Source of the DNA: Cyanobium sp. Morenito 9A2
Lineage (GTDB): Bacteria > Cyanobacteriota > Cyanobacteriia > PCC-6307 > Cyanobiaceae
Reading direction: 5' to 3'
Assembly: GCF_024345575.1 (NCBI RefSeq)
Contig: NZ_JAGQBJ010000010.1
Location: 48,550-112,549, forward strand
Length of the DNA: 64,000 nucleotides
Below, piece after piece: positions 55,162 through 64,000 of this stretch (the first letter of the stretch is position 1; every line of letters starts with the position of its first letter). Below the pieces are notes generated by a model that saw nothing but the letters and a program-made list of their open reading frames with translations, was not told where the DNA came from and made no database searches. Both the position numbers and the translations under genes were made by a program.

Positions 55162-57180
55162 GCGCACCGCCAGCAACCTGAGCCGATCAGCGAGGCAATC
55201 CACCTCGCCCACCCGCACCACCAGCCCATCGCCGGGTTCACAGCCCTCAGGAGCAAGGGCCGGCAGATCCATGGCGAGGGCATCGAGATGCACCAAGGCC
55301 AGGCCGTCCTGCTGACGCAACCAGCGCAGGAACAGGGCCGGCCAGGAGCCGTCTAGGTGGCGCTCGAACCAGACCTGTTGCCAGTGGCGCTGATCCTCAC
55401 GGGCGATCTGAATCGTCTGGCGCAGGGCAGGATCGAGCTGGTCGAGCAAGCCGGCCAGGGCTGACGCTTCCAGAGGGATGTCACCCGCCTGATGGGCCAG
55501 CAATTGCCGCTGCACCACCAGGTCGCCATAGCGCCGAATCGGGGAGGTGGCCTGCACGTAAGCCGGCAGCCCCAGGCTGAAGTGGGGAGCGGGCTGGGTC
55601 CCCGTGAGACCGCGCGTGAGGCCCCGGCGCAGGGTGGCGTGACGGACGGGACCGGGTGCCAGATGCTCCCACTGCTCAGCTGGAGGCAGGGGGCTGGGGG
55701 ACTGGCTGCGATAGGGCAGGGCCAGGCCATGGCAGACGCCGTAGTCCGCCACCGCGGCACCAGCCATGATCATCGCCTCGGCCACCAGCAACCGTGCCGG
55801 GGAGGGCTCCACCACCTCCACGAGCGGCTCATCGTCTTCGCAGCGGATTCGTCCCTCGCTCTGATCCAGCAGCAGCGCCCCCTGGCGCTCACGCCAGCGG
55901 CGGCGGCTCTCCAACAAGAGATGGAGCTCGGAGAGATCGGGATCCTCCGGCGGCGCCAGTTCAATCAAGTCGTCAGCGTCCTCGTAGCTGAGTCGGTAGG
56001 TCGGCCGCACCCAGCTGCGCCGGAGCTCATAGCCCGCGAGGCTGCCATCGTCGTGGAGATCGATGCCATAGCTCCAGGCCGCGCATCGCTCCCCCTGGCG
56101 CAAGCTGAACGGGCCCGCCGCCAACTCCAGCGGAAACATCGGCACGCTGCCGCCAGCGAGGTAAAGGCTGGAGGCGCGTCGCCGGGCCTCCAGATCCAGC
56201 GGACTGCCCTCGGCCACCAGCCGTGCCGGATCAGCAATGTGCACCCAGAGCCGCTGGCGGCCGGCCGCCAGGCGCTCAAGCGAGAGCGCGTCGTCGATCT
56301 CGCGGGTGAGGGGATCGTCGATCGTGAAGCTGCGCAATCCCGTGAGATCGAACCGCTGCCCATCCCCAGGCTGGGGCTCCCCGCAGCGCTCCACCAAGGC
56401 ATCGGCCTGGGCGATCAACTCCGGGCTGAACCCCGCCGACCAAACACTTTGGCGCAGGGAAGGAAGGCTATGGGCCTGCCACTGGCCCAGATCCACCAGC
56501 AGATGACGCAGGGCCCCTGGTTCAGGGGCCACCCGCGCCTGCTGCAAACCCTTGAGCAGCTCGGGGCCGAGCGGCTGGTCCTGCTCTCCGGCCGCCCAGG
56601 CCAGCAGCTGCCCAAGCTCCTGACGCGACACTGGCGACAACTGCGCCGGATCAATCGGCCGCCGTTGGCGCAGGGCGTCATGCCACTGCTGCTGGTGCTG
56701 GATCAACAAGCGTTGGTGACGGCGGCCGTGGCGCAGGGCATGGAGATCCTGCCGGGGGCGAGCTTGGACCTGCCCCTGACGCCAACGAAACAGATCCTGA
56801 CCCGGGCGCTGCAGCTCCAACCAGCAGGCCGAAGCGGCCACCGGGGTGGAAGATCCGGCCACCAGGCCGACGAACTCAGCGAAGGGGAGAAACTCGCCAT
56901 CACCATCGAGAAGGAGCCAGGCGGCTCCCCAGTCGCGGCGCCGGGGCCTGGCCGCAGCCAAGGCTGCTTCTGTGAGGCCCCAAGGAGCGACCTCCAACCG
57001 GCTGACGGGCTCATGTCCGCGAGGCAGAGCCTGAATCAAATCAAGCTGACGCAAGGGCAAGAGCTGGGATTTGGCCCCAAAACCCACCAGCACCGCTGCT
57101 CGGCTGCCCTGTACGGCGGCGATCAAACCAAGCGTGGGGGCCTGCCGATCGAACAGGCCGACCAGATCACCGATGGGCAC
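55144..57180 (-). CDS. rnb: RNB-domain exoribonuclease (RNase II/R family)
   Basis: 678 residues. The RNB catalytic aspartates are in FTIDDPLTREIDDALSLERL (about residues 280-299). The RNA-binding groove motif QATSPIRRYGDLVVQRQL is near 555, and the C-terminal VVRVGEVDCLADRLRLL resembles a degenerate S1 fold. It degrades single-stranded RNA 3' to 5', possibly in 16S rRNA and tRNA maturation. It follows rpmG and rpsR on the same strand, an arrangement often seen in cyanobacteria. Confidence 0.92.
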   Translation of the reverse strand: MPIGDLVGLFDRQAPTLGLIAAVQGSRAAVLVGFGAKSQLLPLRQLDLIQALPRGHEPVSRLEVAPWGLTEAALAAARPRRRDWGAAWLLLDGDGEFLPFAEFVGLVAGSSTPVAASACWLELQRPGQDLFRWRQGQVQARPRQDLHALRHGRRHQRLLIQHQQQWHDALRQRRPIDPAQLSPVSRQELGQLLAWAAGEQDQPLGPELLKGLQQARVAPEPGALRHLLVDLGQWQAHSLPSLRQSVWSAGFSPELIAQADALVERCGEPQPGDGQRFDLTGLRSFTIDDPLTREIDDALSLERLAAGRQRLWVHIADPARLVAEGSPLDLEARRRASSLYLAGGSVPMFPLELAAGPFSLRQGERCAAWSYGIDLHDDGSLAGYELRRSWVRPTYRLSYEDADDLIELAPPEDPDLSELHLLLESRRRWRERQGALLLDQSEGRIRCEDDEPLVEVVEPSPARLLVAEAMIMAGAAVADYGVCHGLALPYRSQSPSPLPPAEQWEHLAPGPVRHATLRRGLTRGLTGTQPAPHFSLGLPAYVQATSPIRRYGDLVVQRQLLAHQAGDIPLEASALAGLLDQLDPALRQTIQIAREDQRHWQQVWFERHLDGSWPALFLRWLRQQDGLALVHLDALAMDLPALAPEGCEPGDGLVVRVGEVDCLADRLRLLAVRSTGQP

Positions 57181-57229
57181 GCGGGCTCAAGAAAAGAATG
57201 TCGGGCAGGTTGCACCCGCCCGCTGGAGC

Positions 57230-57451
57230 TCAACCCTCGGGGTTGACGAAGGGCAGCAGGGCCACGATGCGCGCACGCTTGACGGCGTTGGTGAGGTCCC
57301 GTTGTTGCTTTGCCGTCAGGCCTGTGAGACGACGGGGGAGAATCTTGCCCCGTTCGGTGATGAACTTCTTGAGTAGATCGACATCTTTGTAGTCGATCGG
57401 ATCACCAGGCTTGATCGGCGAAAGACGCTTCTTGAAAAAAGAGCTGGTCAT
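57230..57451 (-). CDS. rpsR: 30S ribosomal protein S18
   Basis: 73 residues, with [20 protein letters not shown] and [20 protein letters not shown] conserved, ending in LLPFVNPEG. It binds with S6 on the 30S platform. It is 55 bp after rpmG and upstream of the RNB gene, all on the minus strand. Confidence 0.97.
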   Translation of the reverse strand: MTSSFFKKRLSPIKPGDPIDYKDVDLLKKFITERGKILPRRLTGLTAKQQRDLTNAVKRARIVALLPFVNPEG

Positions 57452-57506
57452 GGGGGAACGAAAAAAACGGTGAACGAGGAAGAGGCTGCTCAGCGACCGC
57501 TGAAGC

Positions 57507-57701
57507 TCACTTGATCTCTTTATGGACCGTGGGCTTGTTGCAGTGAGGGCAGAACTTCTTGAGTTCGATCCGTTCGGTGGTGTTCCGGCGGTTCTTCTCG
57601 GTGGTGTAACGGGACACCCCAGGAGAACGCTTGGCGGGGTTGGACCGGCATTCGGTGCACTCGAGAGTGATCACGATCCGGACGCCCTTGTTCTTGGCCA
57701 T
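57507..57701 (-). CDS. rpmG: 50S ribosomal protein L33
   Basis: 64 residues from ATG 57701, opening [20 protein letters not shown]. The two zinc-ribbon CXXC pairs, CTEC and CPHC (in [15 protein letters not shown]), are intact: a zinc-containing (C+) L33. It starts 114 bp from the divergent pheT; the earlier frame (to 57755) is not L33-like. Confidence 0.97.
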   Translation of the reverse strand: MAKNKGVRIVITLECTECRSNPAKRSPGVSRYTTEKNRRNTTERIELKKFCPHCNKPTVHKEIK

Positions 57702-57814
57702 AAGGACGTTGCGCCGCTGATGGGTAGCGAAGTTGACAGGGATCAACCATACCAACCCATCAGACCCCCCCCAGGGCTGATCCTTAAGATCATCTCTTGT
57801 GCGAACAGGGTTCG

Positions 57815-60247
57815 ATGCGGGTCTCCCTCCAGTGGCTCAAGGAGCTGGTGGCCTGCGACACCCCAGCCGCTGAGCTGGCCGAGCGGCTCTCGATGGCAGG
57901 CTTCGAGGTGGAGTCGATCGAGGATCTCGCCGCCCAGGCCGCCGGAGTGGTGGTGGGTTATGTCAGCCGCCGCGAGCCCCACCCCAACGCCGACAAGCTC
58001 AGTGTCTGCAGCGTCGACGTGGGTGCCGAGCAGCCCCTGCAGATCGTCTGCGGGGCGACCAATGTGCGTGCCGGTCTCCACGTGCCCGTGGCCCTGGTGG
58101 GCGCCCACCTGCCGGCGGTGACGCTCACGATCAAGCCGGCGGAGCTGCGAGGCGTGGCCAGCAGCGGCATGATCTGCTCCCTGAAGGAATTGGGGCTCGC
58201 CGATGGCTCAGCTGGCATCGCGGTACTCGATGAGTTGCTGGAGTCGGTGCCCCCTGTGGGCACAGCCGTCGGCCCCAGTCTCGGCCTTGATGATCAGGTG
58301 CTCGAGCTGGCGATCACCGCCAACCGGCCCGATGGCCTCTCGATGCAGGGCATCGCCCGCGAGGTGGCCGCACTCACCCATGCCTCCCTCACCCTCGCCC
58401 CAGCGGCGCCAGTCCAGGCGGCTGAGCCGTTGGGGGTGAGCCCCGACCACCAAGCGGCGATCGAGCGGGGTGGCCTGTTCAGCGTCACGGCCCTCCGGGG
58501 CGTGCGCGTCGAACCGTCGCCCCGATGGTTGCAGCAACGGCTGGAGCGCGCCGGGCTGCGGGCGGTCAACAACGTCGTCGACATCACCAACCTGGTGATG
58601 CTGGAAACCGGCCAGCCGCTCCACGCCTTCGACAGTGACCGGTTGGCGGCCCTGGGCGGCGGTTCCCTGGCGGCAGAGGCTCTCGGATTGCGGCAGGGGC
58701 GAGAGGGAGAGATCTTCGAAGCCCTTGATGGCAGCACGCTGGAGCTCGATGACGAAGCCCTTGTGGTGACCTACGCGGATCAGCCCATCGCCCTGGCGGG
58801 GGTGATCGGTGGGGCGTCCAGCGCCGTGCACGGGGGCACCACCAACCTCTGGCTGGAGGCGGCGGTGTTCGCGCCCCAGCAGGTACGCCGCAGCGCCCGC
58901 AGCGCCGGCCTGCGGACCGAAGCCAGTGCCCGGTTCGAAAAGGGGCTGCCGCGGGAGGTGACCCTCTCGGCAGCCGACCGGGCCGTGCAATGGCTGGTGG
59001 AGTTGACGGGAGCTGAACCCACGGGCCGCTATCTGCACCAAAAACCCCAACAGCCAGCGGAACCCTTGACGCTGCGCCGCGATGCGTTGCACCAGTTGCT
59101 CGGTCCTGTGGTGGATGACGGCGAAGCCGGGGATCTGCCCGACGACGCGATCGAGCAGACCCTGGGGGCCCTCGGCTGCGTGCTGAAACCCACCGAACTG
59201 GGTTGGCAGGTGGCCATTCCAGCCTCCCGGGCCCTGGACCTCCTGCGCGAGGTGGATCTGATCGAGGAGGTGGCGCGGCTGGTGGGCTACGACCGCTTTG
59301 CCACCCATCTGCCCGATCCGCTGGGCCCCGGAGGCCTGAGCCCAGCCCAGGAGGTGGAACGCCGGCTGAGACGGGCCCTCTGCCAAGCGGGGCTGCAGGA
59401 AACCTGTGCCCTCTCCCTGGTGGTGGCGGGCCCCGGACGCCTCCCCCTCGCCAATCCCCTGCTGTCCGACTACGGACACCTGCGCGACAACCTGATCGAT
59501 GAGCTCCTGGAGGCCGCTCGGCGCAACCTCCAGGCCGGCAGCCCTGGATTCTGGGCCTTTGAACTCGGCCACGTCTTCAGCCCGCAGGCCAAAGGGGAAC
59601 CCCAGCTCCTGCAGCTGGCGGGGGTGATCAGCGGCAGCCGAAGCTCCGAGCTCTGGTCCAGTGGCGGCAAGCCCATCAGCCCCAGCTACTACGAAGCCCG
59701 CGGTCTGCTGGAGCGCGCCCTGGGCAGCCTGGGCCTGGACAGCGAGGATCGCCCCCTCCGCCAGCAGCCCCAGCTCCATCCAGGCCGTGCCGCAGAGTTG
59801 GTGGTCGAAGGCCGCGGGGTGGGCTGGTTCGGCCAGCTGCATCCCGAACGGGCCGAAGCCCTGGATCTTCCCGAGGCCACTCACCTGTTCCAACTGGAGG
59901 TGCCTCCCCTGCTCACGGCCGCCACCCGCCGCAACCGCTGGCAAGCCAGCTTCAGCCCCTTCCCCACGGTTCCTGCCGCCGAACGGGATCTGGCCCTGGT
60001 GGTGCCCCGCACCTTGCTGGCTTCACAGTTGCTTCACGCGATTCGCAAAGCCGGCAAGCCCCTGCTGGAGCACGTGGAACTTGTGGATCGCTACGAAGGT
60101 GAGCAGTTGGGAGCCGACCGCTGCAGCCAGGCGTTTCGGCTGCGCTATCGCGAGGCCAGCCGCACCCTCACCGATGGGGAAGTGGAGGAGGCCCACTCCC
60201 GCATCCGCCAGGCCCTGGAAAAACAGTTCGACGCTCAGCTGCGCTGA
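57815..60247 (+). CDS. pheT: Phenylalanyl-tRNA synthetase beta subunit
   Basis: 810 residues from ATG 57815 ([12 protein letters not shown]). The tRNA-binding OB domain is [17 protein letters not shown] (about residues 53-69), the B3/B4 editing region has [17 protein letters not shown]5 includes [18 protein letters not shown], and the C-terminal ferredoxin-like anticodon domain ends [15 protein letters not shown]. It pairs with PheS, which is outside the window. The gap to rpmG (114 bp) is a divergent promoter region. Confidence 0.97.
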   Translation: MRVSLQWLKELVACDTPAAELAERLSMAGFEVESIEDLAAQAAGVVVGYVSRREPHPNADKLSVCSVDVGAEQPLQIVCGATNVRAGLHVPVALVGAHLPAVTLTIKPAELRGVASSGMICSLKELGLADGSAGIAVLDELLESVPPVGTAVGPSLGLDDQVLELAITANRPDGLSMQGIAREVAALTHASLTLAPAAPVQAAEPLGVSPDHQAAIERGGLFSVTALRGVRVEPSPRWLQQRLERAGLRAVNNVVDITNLVMLETGQPLHAFDSDRLAALGGGSLAAEALGLRQGREGEIFEALDGSTLELDDEALVVTYADQPIALAGVIGGASSAVHGGTTNLWLEAAVFAPQQVRRSARSAGLRTEASARFEKGLPREVTLSAADRAVQWLVELTGAEPTGRYLHQKPQQPAEPLTLRRDALHQLLGPVVDDGEAGDLPDDAIEQTLGALGCVLKPTELGWQVAIPASRALDLLREVDLIEEVARLVGYDRFATHLPDPLGPGGLSPAQEVERRLRRALCQAGLQETCALSLVVAGPGRLPLANPLLSDYGHLRDNLIDELLEAARRNLQAGSPGFWAFELGHVFSPQAKGEPQLLQLAGVISGSRSSELWSSGGKPISPSYYEARGLLERALGSLGLDSEDRPLRQQPQLHPGRAAELVVEGRGVGWFGQLHPERAEALDLPEATHLFQLEVPPLLTAATRRNRWQASFSPFPTVPAAERDLALVVPRTLLASQLLHAIRKAGKPLLEHVELVDRYEGEQLGADRCSQAFRLRYREASRTLTDGEVEEAHSRIRQALEKQFDAQLR

Positions 60248-60256
60248 GCAAGGGAG

Positions 60257-61618
60257 TCAGAGGCGCCGCAGGACCGCCAGGCACTCCACGTGACTGGTCT
60301 GGGGGAAGAAATCAATCGGTTGCACGCTGATGAGCTCAAGGCGCCCACCGGCGCAGAACAGGGCAAGGTCACGGGCCAAGGTGGCGGGGTTGCAGCTCAC
60401 GTAAGCCACCCGCGCCGGCGCCAGTTCAGCGATGGTGGCGCAGACACCGGGTGCGAGGCCCTTGCGGGGTGGATCCAGAAGCAGACCATCGGCTTCGGCC
60501 AGGGCATCCTCCAGTGCCGTCTCCACCTCCGTGGCGAGAAAGCGGCAGCGCTCGAGCCCATTGCGCTCGGCGTTGGCTCTGGCCTGCTCCACCGATCCGG
60601 GGTGTTGCTCAAGCCCCACCACAGAGGCGCCGGTCGCCGCCAAGGGCAGGCTGAAGGTACCAATGCCGCAGTAGGCATCAACCAGGCGCGTGCCAGCTCT
60701 GGCAGCAAGCGCCTCGATCAGCAATGGCAACAGGCGCTCCGCCTGAGCCGTGTTCACCTGAAAGAAGGTGTCGGCACCGATGCGCAGCTCTTGAGCTGCA
60801 AAACGCTCCAGCAACCAGGAACGTCCCGCGAGGGTGTCGGTCTGAGGGCCGAGCAAGGTATTGGAGGCTTGCGGCTGCAGGTTGAGGCAGACACCCACCA
60901 GTTCAGGCCAGCGCTCCATCCAGGCCTCCGCCAGAACCTCTCGGTCGGGCAGATCGCGGTGGCTGCTGATCAGCGTGATCAGCACCTCGCCCGTGTTCCG
61001 CCCCAGGCGTAGGGCCAGGTGCCGTAAACCGCCCTCGCCGGCCAGATCCACATCAACGGGCCAGTCGGTCTGCTCCAGATCGGCCTTGATCGGGGCAATG
61101 AGCCGATCCAAGCGGGGATCTAGCACCGGACAGCGGTTCATGTTCACGATCCTGTGGCTGCCGCTGCGGTAAAACCCAGCGCGAAGCTTGCCCTCCTCCG
61201 TTCGTTCGAGGGGAATCACCGCGCGGTTGCGGTAGCCCAGGGGCGATTCAGCCGCCAGTATCGGTGCGACGTCGAGCTCGAAGCCGCCGATGCGACGCAG
61301 TGCCTGCTGCACGGTGTCGTGCTTCCAGCGGGCCTGGGCTCCGTCCTCGAGGTGTTGAAGCGAGCAGCCTCCGCAGCGGTCGGCCAGGATGCAGGGGGGC
61401 TTGCGCCGCTCGGGGCTGAGCAGCAGCGTGGAGCGGTGCTCAGCGACCAGATGGCGCTTGGCGCGGTGGCGAACGATCACCTCCACCGTTTCACCGGGCA
61501 GGGCCCCGTCAACGAACACCACCTGCACGCCTGTGCGGCCCACTCCCTGGCCCTCATGGTTGAGACCCGTGATCCGCACAGTCAGGCGCGTGCCGAGGCT
61601 GGGGGTTTGGGGATCCAT
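60257..61618 (-). CDS. 23S rRNA (uracil-5-)-methyltransferase, RlmD/TrmA family
   Basis: 453 residues. The N-terminal TRAM domain (about 8-65) is followed by a 4Fe-4S ligand set in CILADRCGGC (about 77-86), with a further Cys in NRCPVLD. Motif I is LVDAYCGIGTFSLPLAATGA, motif IV DPPRKGLAPGV, and the catalytic Cys lies in VAYVSCNPATLARDL. It makes m5U in 23S rRNA (U1939 or U747), though tRNA m5U54 is possible. The end lies 9 bp from the pheT stop, tail to tail. Confidence 0.92.
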   Translation of the reverse strand: MDPQTPSLGTRLTVRITGLNHEGQGVGRTGVQVVFVDGALPGETVEVIVRHRAKRHLVAEHRSTLLLSPERRKPPCILADRCGGCSLQHLEDGAQARWKHDTVQQALRRIGGFELDVAPILAAESPLGYRNRAVIPLERTEEGKLRAGFYRSGSHRIVNMNRCPVLDPRLDRLIAPIKADLEQTDWPVDVDLAGEGGLRHLALRLGRNTGEVLITLISSHRDLPDREVLAEAWMERWPELVGVCLNLQPQASNTLLGPQTDTLAGRSWLLERFAAQELRIGADTFFQVNTAQAERLLPLLIEALAARAGTRLVDAYCGIGTFSLPLAATGASVVGLEQHPGSVEQARANAERNGLERCRFLATEVETALEDALAEADGLLLDPPRKGLAPGVCATIAELAPARVAYVSCNPATLARDLALFCAGGRLELISVQPIDFFPQTSHVECLAVLRRL

Positions 61619-61771
61619 CGAGGCTCACACCCGCGCGCTTGGCCCCCGACCCTATCGGCGAGCGCAATGGTGCCCGGGCCCGGCAGATGCAAAGGGGCGT
61701 TACACCTCGACCACAATCCCTTTCAGGCAAGGGGGTCTGTCGATAACGTATGAGAGCGCATGGTGCCGTTG

Positions 61772-62266
61772 ATGAGCGTCGTTCGGGATCTGATCCTCCA
61801 AGCAGACGACCAGTTGCGGTACCCCAGTGGCGGTGAGCTTCGCTCGATCGTTCAGTACCTCTCCGGCGGGACGGGTCGCCTGCAGGTGGTGCGCGCCCTC
61901 ACCGAGAACGAGAAGAAGATCGTTGATGAGGCCGCGCTTCAGTTGTTCTCCCGTAAGCCTGATTACGTGGCCCCAGGCGGCAACGCCTACGGCCAGAAGC
62001 AACGGGCCCAGTGCCTGAGGGATTTCAGCTGGTACCTGCGCCTGGTCACCTACGGAGTGCTGGCCGGCAGCACTGAGCTGATCCAGAAAATCGGCGTCGA
62101 AGGGGCCCGTGAGATGTACAACAGCCTGGGGGTTCCACTCCCTGGCATGGTCGAATCGATCCGCACCCTCAAGGACGCCTCCCTGGTGCTTCTCTCCACC
62201 GACGAAGCCGCCCTGGCCGGTCCCTACTTCGACTTCCTGATCAAGAGCCTTCAGACTCCGAACTAA
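61772..62266 (+). CDS. apcD: Allophycocyanin alpha-B subunit
   Basis: 164 residues from ATG 61772 ([22 protein letters not shown] 61760 is an alternative). The phycocyanobilin-binding Cys is in [20 protein letters not shown] (about residue 81), with the conserved Asn in [21 protein letters not shown] and the [12 protein letters not shown] helix distinguish ApcD from ApcA. It is a terminal emitter in the phycobilisome core, passing energy to photosystem I or II. The start lies 153 bp from the rRNA methyltransferase, divergent. The downstream side has no co-directional gene. Confidence 0.95.
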   Translation: MSVVRDLILQADDQLRYPSGGELRSIVQYLSGGTGRLQVVRALTENEKKIVDEAALQLFSRKPDYVAPGGNAYGQKQRAQCLRDFSWYLRLVTYGVLAGSTELIQKIGVEGAREMYNSLGVPLPGMVESIRTLKDASLVLLSTDEAALAGPYFDFLIKSLQTPN

Positions 62267-63873
62267 TTGTCAACCGGGGCCAACGCGCGAACTCAGAGCT
62301 CGCCAAACCGTCCCAAACAAGTTTCAGTCTTGGACGTTAACCGCGTCTCAGCTGAGATCATCGAATCAATTTTCGGGCCCATGGCCGGGAGGCAATCCGC
62401 CCGAATGGGGCCAGCAACGCCAGTTCCCGTGCTCGGCTGCCTGCCAGCCCTAAACTGTTAAGAGAGCAGTGGGCAAGGTGTCTGCAGCAGCCATGATGAG
62501 GCCCACGGCTGGGCTGACCTGATCCCCCTTTGCCTGCGCACCTTTGGCCCCAGGTTGGACTTCGTTGCCCCTTGACACCACCTCAGAACTCCAGGTGGCA
62601 GGTTCTTGGCGAACAGTTGCGAGGTGAGCCCATGAGGCATAGCGCCGTTAGCGCACGAAGGCTCCAATAGTCTCACTTGTATCATTCACGACGCCTTTGA
62701 GGACTCGATCCAAGAACACACTGAGAGAGCCGCGAGGCTCCAAGCGAGTCTTCACTCGAGTTCAGCGCCCATCACCTTCGCCCCTGGGCTGAGCACTCTG
62801 CCGGCCCCTCGCCACAGACGGCGCCTTCGCAAGGAAGCCATCAATGCATGTCTGCTGTCTCATTCAAGACCCAAAGCTGGTCTTTTTTTGAATAACAGGC
62901 GAGACAGCTGGGAGGCCAACCACCGAAGTCCTTGCTTGGCCCATTGCTCCTGATGCTTACAGAAATCGACCTCCAGGCCCAGAGTTGTGCGACATCCGCA
63001 CGTTGGAGCCCATCGAGAGCTGGCCAAGTCGTGCCGCCATGGCCAGACGCGCGCAGGCAAGGACAAAATGTGAATCGTGGATCTCAGAAGAGACGTCATT
63101 CAGGTCTCGATCGGGACCCATCGGCCAAGGGCAGGACAGACCTCAGGCATGGCCCGTCCATCGGCGATGGCCTTCGGCCCTGGAGGATCCCACCCATGGG
63201 GCCCATGGGCACTGCGTACCTGTCTTTGACACAGGTACGCAGGTTTCAAATTCGTTTCATGACAAGGCATCACGGAGATGAATGGCGATCTGGACCGTGA
63301 CGATTGGGTGACTTGGACAACGGGCTGCCCTGAGCCGTTCCCTCCGCTCCCCCACGGGGCAACGTTGAACAGAGCCGGGGCGCATCATGGGGCGCCGCAG
63401 GTGGCCTCCAGCGGCCACCACAACACCCACGCTGGCTGCTCCACATGCATGGGCCAGAATCACGCTGAAATGGATTCTTCTATCGAACCGGTGCATGGGC
63501 GAACGACACAAACTTACTCGCTGTGTGAGTGCCATGAATTCATCACACAAAACCGACTCGACAGACTGAGCCCAGACGACTCACCCGCCAAGGACGGGTG
63601 GCCGTGCCGTCGCCCCCCCTTCGGGATGATCCAAGCCAAGGGATGCCATGAGCCTTCAGCGGACAGCGATCAATCGCTTCAACGGCAGACGGGAGGAACA
63701 GGAGCCCCATGGCGCGGCATCGGCGCCATGCAACCGTCAAGCTCCTACCTGCCCCAAGCATCTCACCTGATCCAAATCATGGGACTCATTACTTGTCGCG
63801 TCCAGGACAAATAAGATCGTTAAAGGACGAGTGCCAGCCGTCAGCCCAGAGGCCGACGATCGGATCATGCACC
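62267..63873. other. 1.6-kb stretch without a recognisable gene
   Basis: Between apcD and the transposase only short or weak frames occur, none with a family signature: for example 62458-62685 and 62860-63099 (minus) and 63278-63814 (plus). The base composition is less GC-rich than in the surrounding genes and codon use in the open frames is unordered. It contains a perfect 11-bp hairpin (63213-63241) and a CCCATGGG/GCCCATGGGC palindromic patch just before it (63193-63210). No tRNA or known RNA family was seen. It is best read as decayed or inserted DNA next to an insertion sequence. Confidence 0.6.
63213..63241. repeat. Perfect 11-bp inverted repeat in the gene-free region
   Basis: TGCGTACCTGT (63213-63223) and ACAGGTACGCA (63231-63241) enclose CTTTGAC. 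No T-run directly follows on either strand, though a weak TTTC follows at 63244. It could be a cruciform, a transcript stem or a remnant of a mobile element end. Confidence 0.8.
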
Positions 63874-64000
63874 TGACGTGGACCCCGGCAGCCGGAGCAG
63901 GGTGAATGAGAGTCCTCAGCCGGCCAGACTGGGCCGGGGACTACACCATGAAACGCACCAGACACACAGCGGAGCAGATCATCCGCAAGCTCAAAACTGC
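63874..64000 (+). mobile_element. IS3-like insertion sequence, left end (truncated by window)
   Basis: The sequence TGACGTGGACCCCGGC from 63874 has the TG-start and G/C-rich form of IS3-family terminal repeats. It lies 74 bp before a transposase start. The exact end and the flanking direct repeat cannot be set without the right end. A CCGGCC/GGGCCGG hairpin (63920-63937) lies just before the gene. Confidence 0.5.
63948..64000 (+). CDS. IS3-family transposase OrfA (partial)
   Basis: ATG 63948, continuing beyond the window end. The 17 visible residues, MKRTRHTAEQIIRKLKT, match the N-terminus of IS3-type OrfA (helix-turn-helix) proteins, which start M-K-R-x-R-x-T/S-x-E-Q-I. A GGGG ribosome-binding-like patch lies 10 bp upstream. 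The DDE catalytic part (OrfB) lies outside. Confidence 0.8.
   Translation, partial: MKRTRHTAEQIIRKLKT

Noticed and set aside
63226..63254. TTGACA followed by an A/T-rich patch as a sigma-70 promoter.
   Set aside because: The TTGACA is mostly part of the hairpin loop and right arm, and no convincing -10 element lies 16-18 bp downstream.
62932..63300. 122-codon plus-strand open frame opening with a hydrophobic stretch.
   Set aside because: Arg/Pro-rich after the start with no signature; overlaps another spurious frame on the opposite strand.
63278..63814. 178-codon plus-strand open frame in the gene-free region.
   Set aside because: No family signature, unordered codon use and low-complexity His/Ser/Pro composition; kept only as part of the region description.

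Overview
The window is cyanobacterial chromosome from a GC-rich, unicellular picocyanobacterium of the Synechococcus/Cyanobium type. The evidence is a gene for the phycobilisome terminal emitter ApcD, ChlP, PxcA, a Psb32-like protein, a CCB-type cytochrome b6f assembly factor, bifunctional FBPase/SBPase, ferredoxin-dependent sulfite reductase and HIP1 octamers (GCGATCGC). The presence of apcD together with the high GC content fits a Cyanobium-like or subcluster 5.2/5.3 Synechococcus lineage better than Prochlorococcus. The species assignment is inference; the phylum is not in doubt.

Layout. 1-1510: the end of a DevC permease and a complete DevA ATPase, an ABC exporter pair. 1551-5774: a 51-aa basic protein, a terminator, a family 2 glycosyltransferase, then rpsB (behind a strongly folded leader), tsf and an unknown gene. 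5732-9658: recG, a VanX-like dipeptidase and a secreted unknown. 9655-13654: sir and glyS, divergent. 13685-16639: a three-gene minus-strand cluster (methyltransferase, FAD oxidoreductase, type III polyketide synthase) resembling the hierridin/alkylresorcinol clusters of picocyanobacteria, followed by chlP. 18470-21807: a VanY-like carboxypeptidase and a U32 peptidase-family protein that carries two long perfect inverted repeats. 21972-27886: typA, a DUF309 protein, the lipopolysaccharide-export operon lptA-lptB-lptF, and ccsA.

28136-35639 is a carbon-metabolism block: rpe, divergent from glpX (FBPase/SBPase), then hemA, glgC, gnd, pgl and a CIA30 protein. These join the Calvin cycle, the oxidative pentose phosphate pathway, glycogen synthesis and tetrapyrrole synthesis. 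36023-38778 holds ilvD, a small membrane protein and upp. 38831-41283 has a pentapeptide-repeat protein, a cobalamin riboswitch, a HupE/UreJ protein and a CobW GTPase, a probable B12-controlled metal-supply unit. 41735-43648 has purS, purQ and an LD-carboxypeptidase gene broken by an in-frame TGA. 43733-49138 has a 2-Cys peroxiredoxin, tRNA-Met(CAT), an M23 peptidase, trmL, cobU, pxcA and a Psb32-like gene. 49213-57701 has a CCB factor, lptC, metG, a Mo-nitrogenase C-terminal-domain protein paired with an FAD oxidoreductase, an RNB exonuclease, rpsR and rpmG. 57815-62266 has pheT, a TrmA/RlmD-type RNA methyltransferase and apcD.

The last 1.6 kb (62267-63873) differs from the rest: no recognisable gene, many short spurious frames, and a perfect 11-bp hairpin. 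It ends at the start of an IS3-like transposase gene that runs off the window, so this side is probably a mobile-element-associated region. Elsewhere the window is mostly a compact housekeeping backbone in which genes commonly overlap by 4 bp (ATGA, GTGA or TTGA junctions) and several convergent pairs overlap at their 3' ends.
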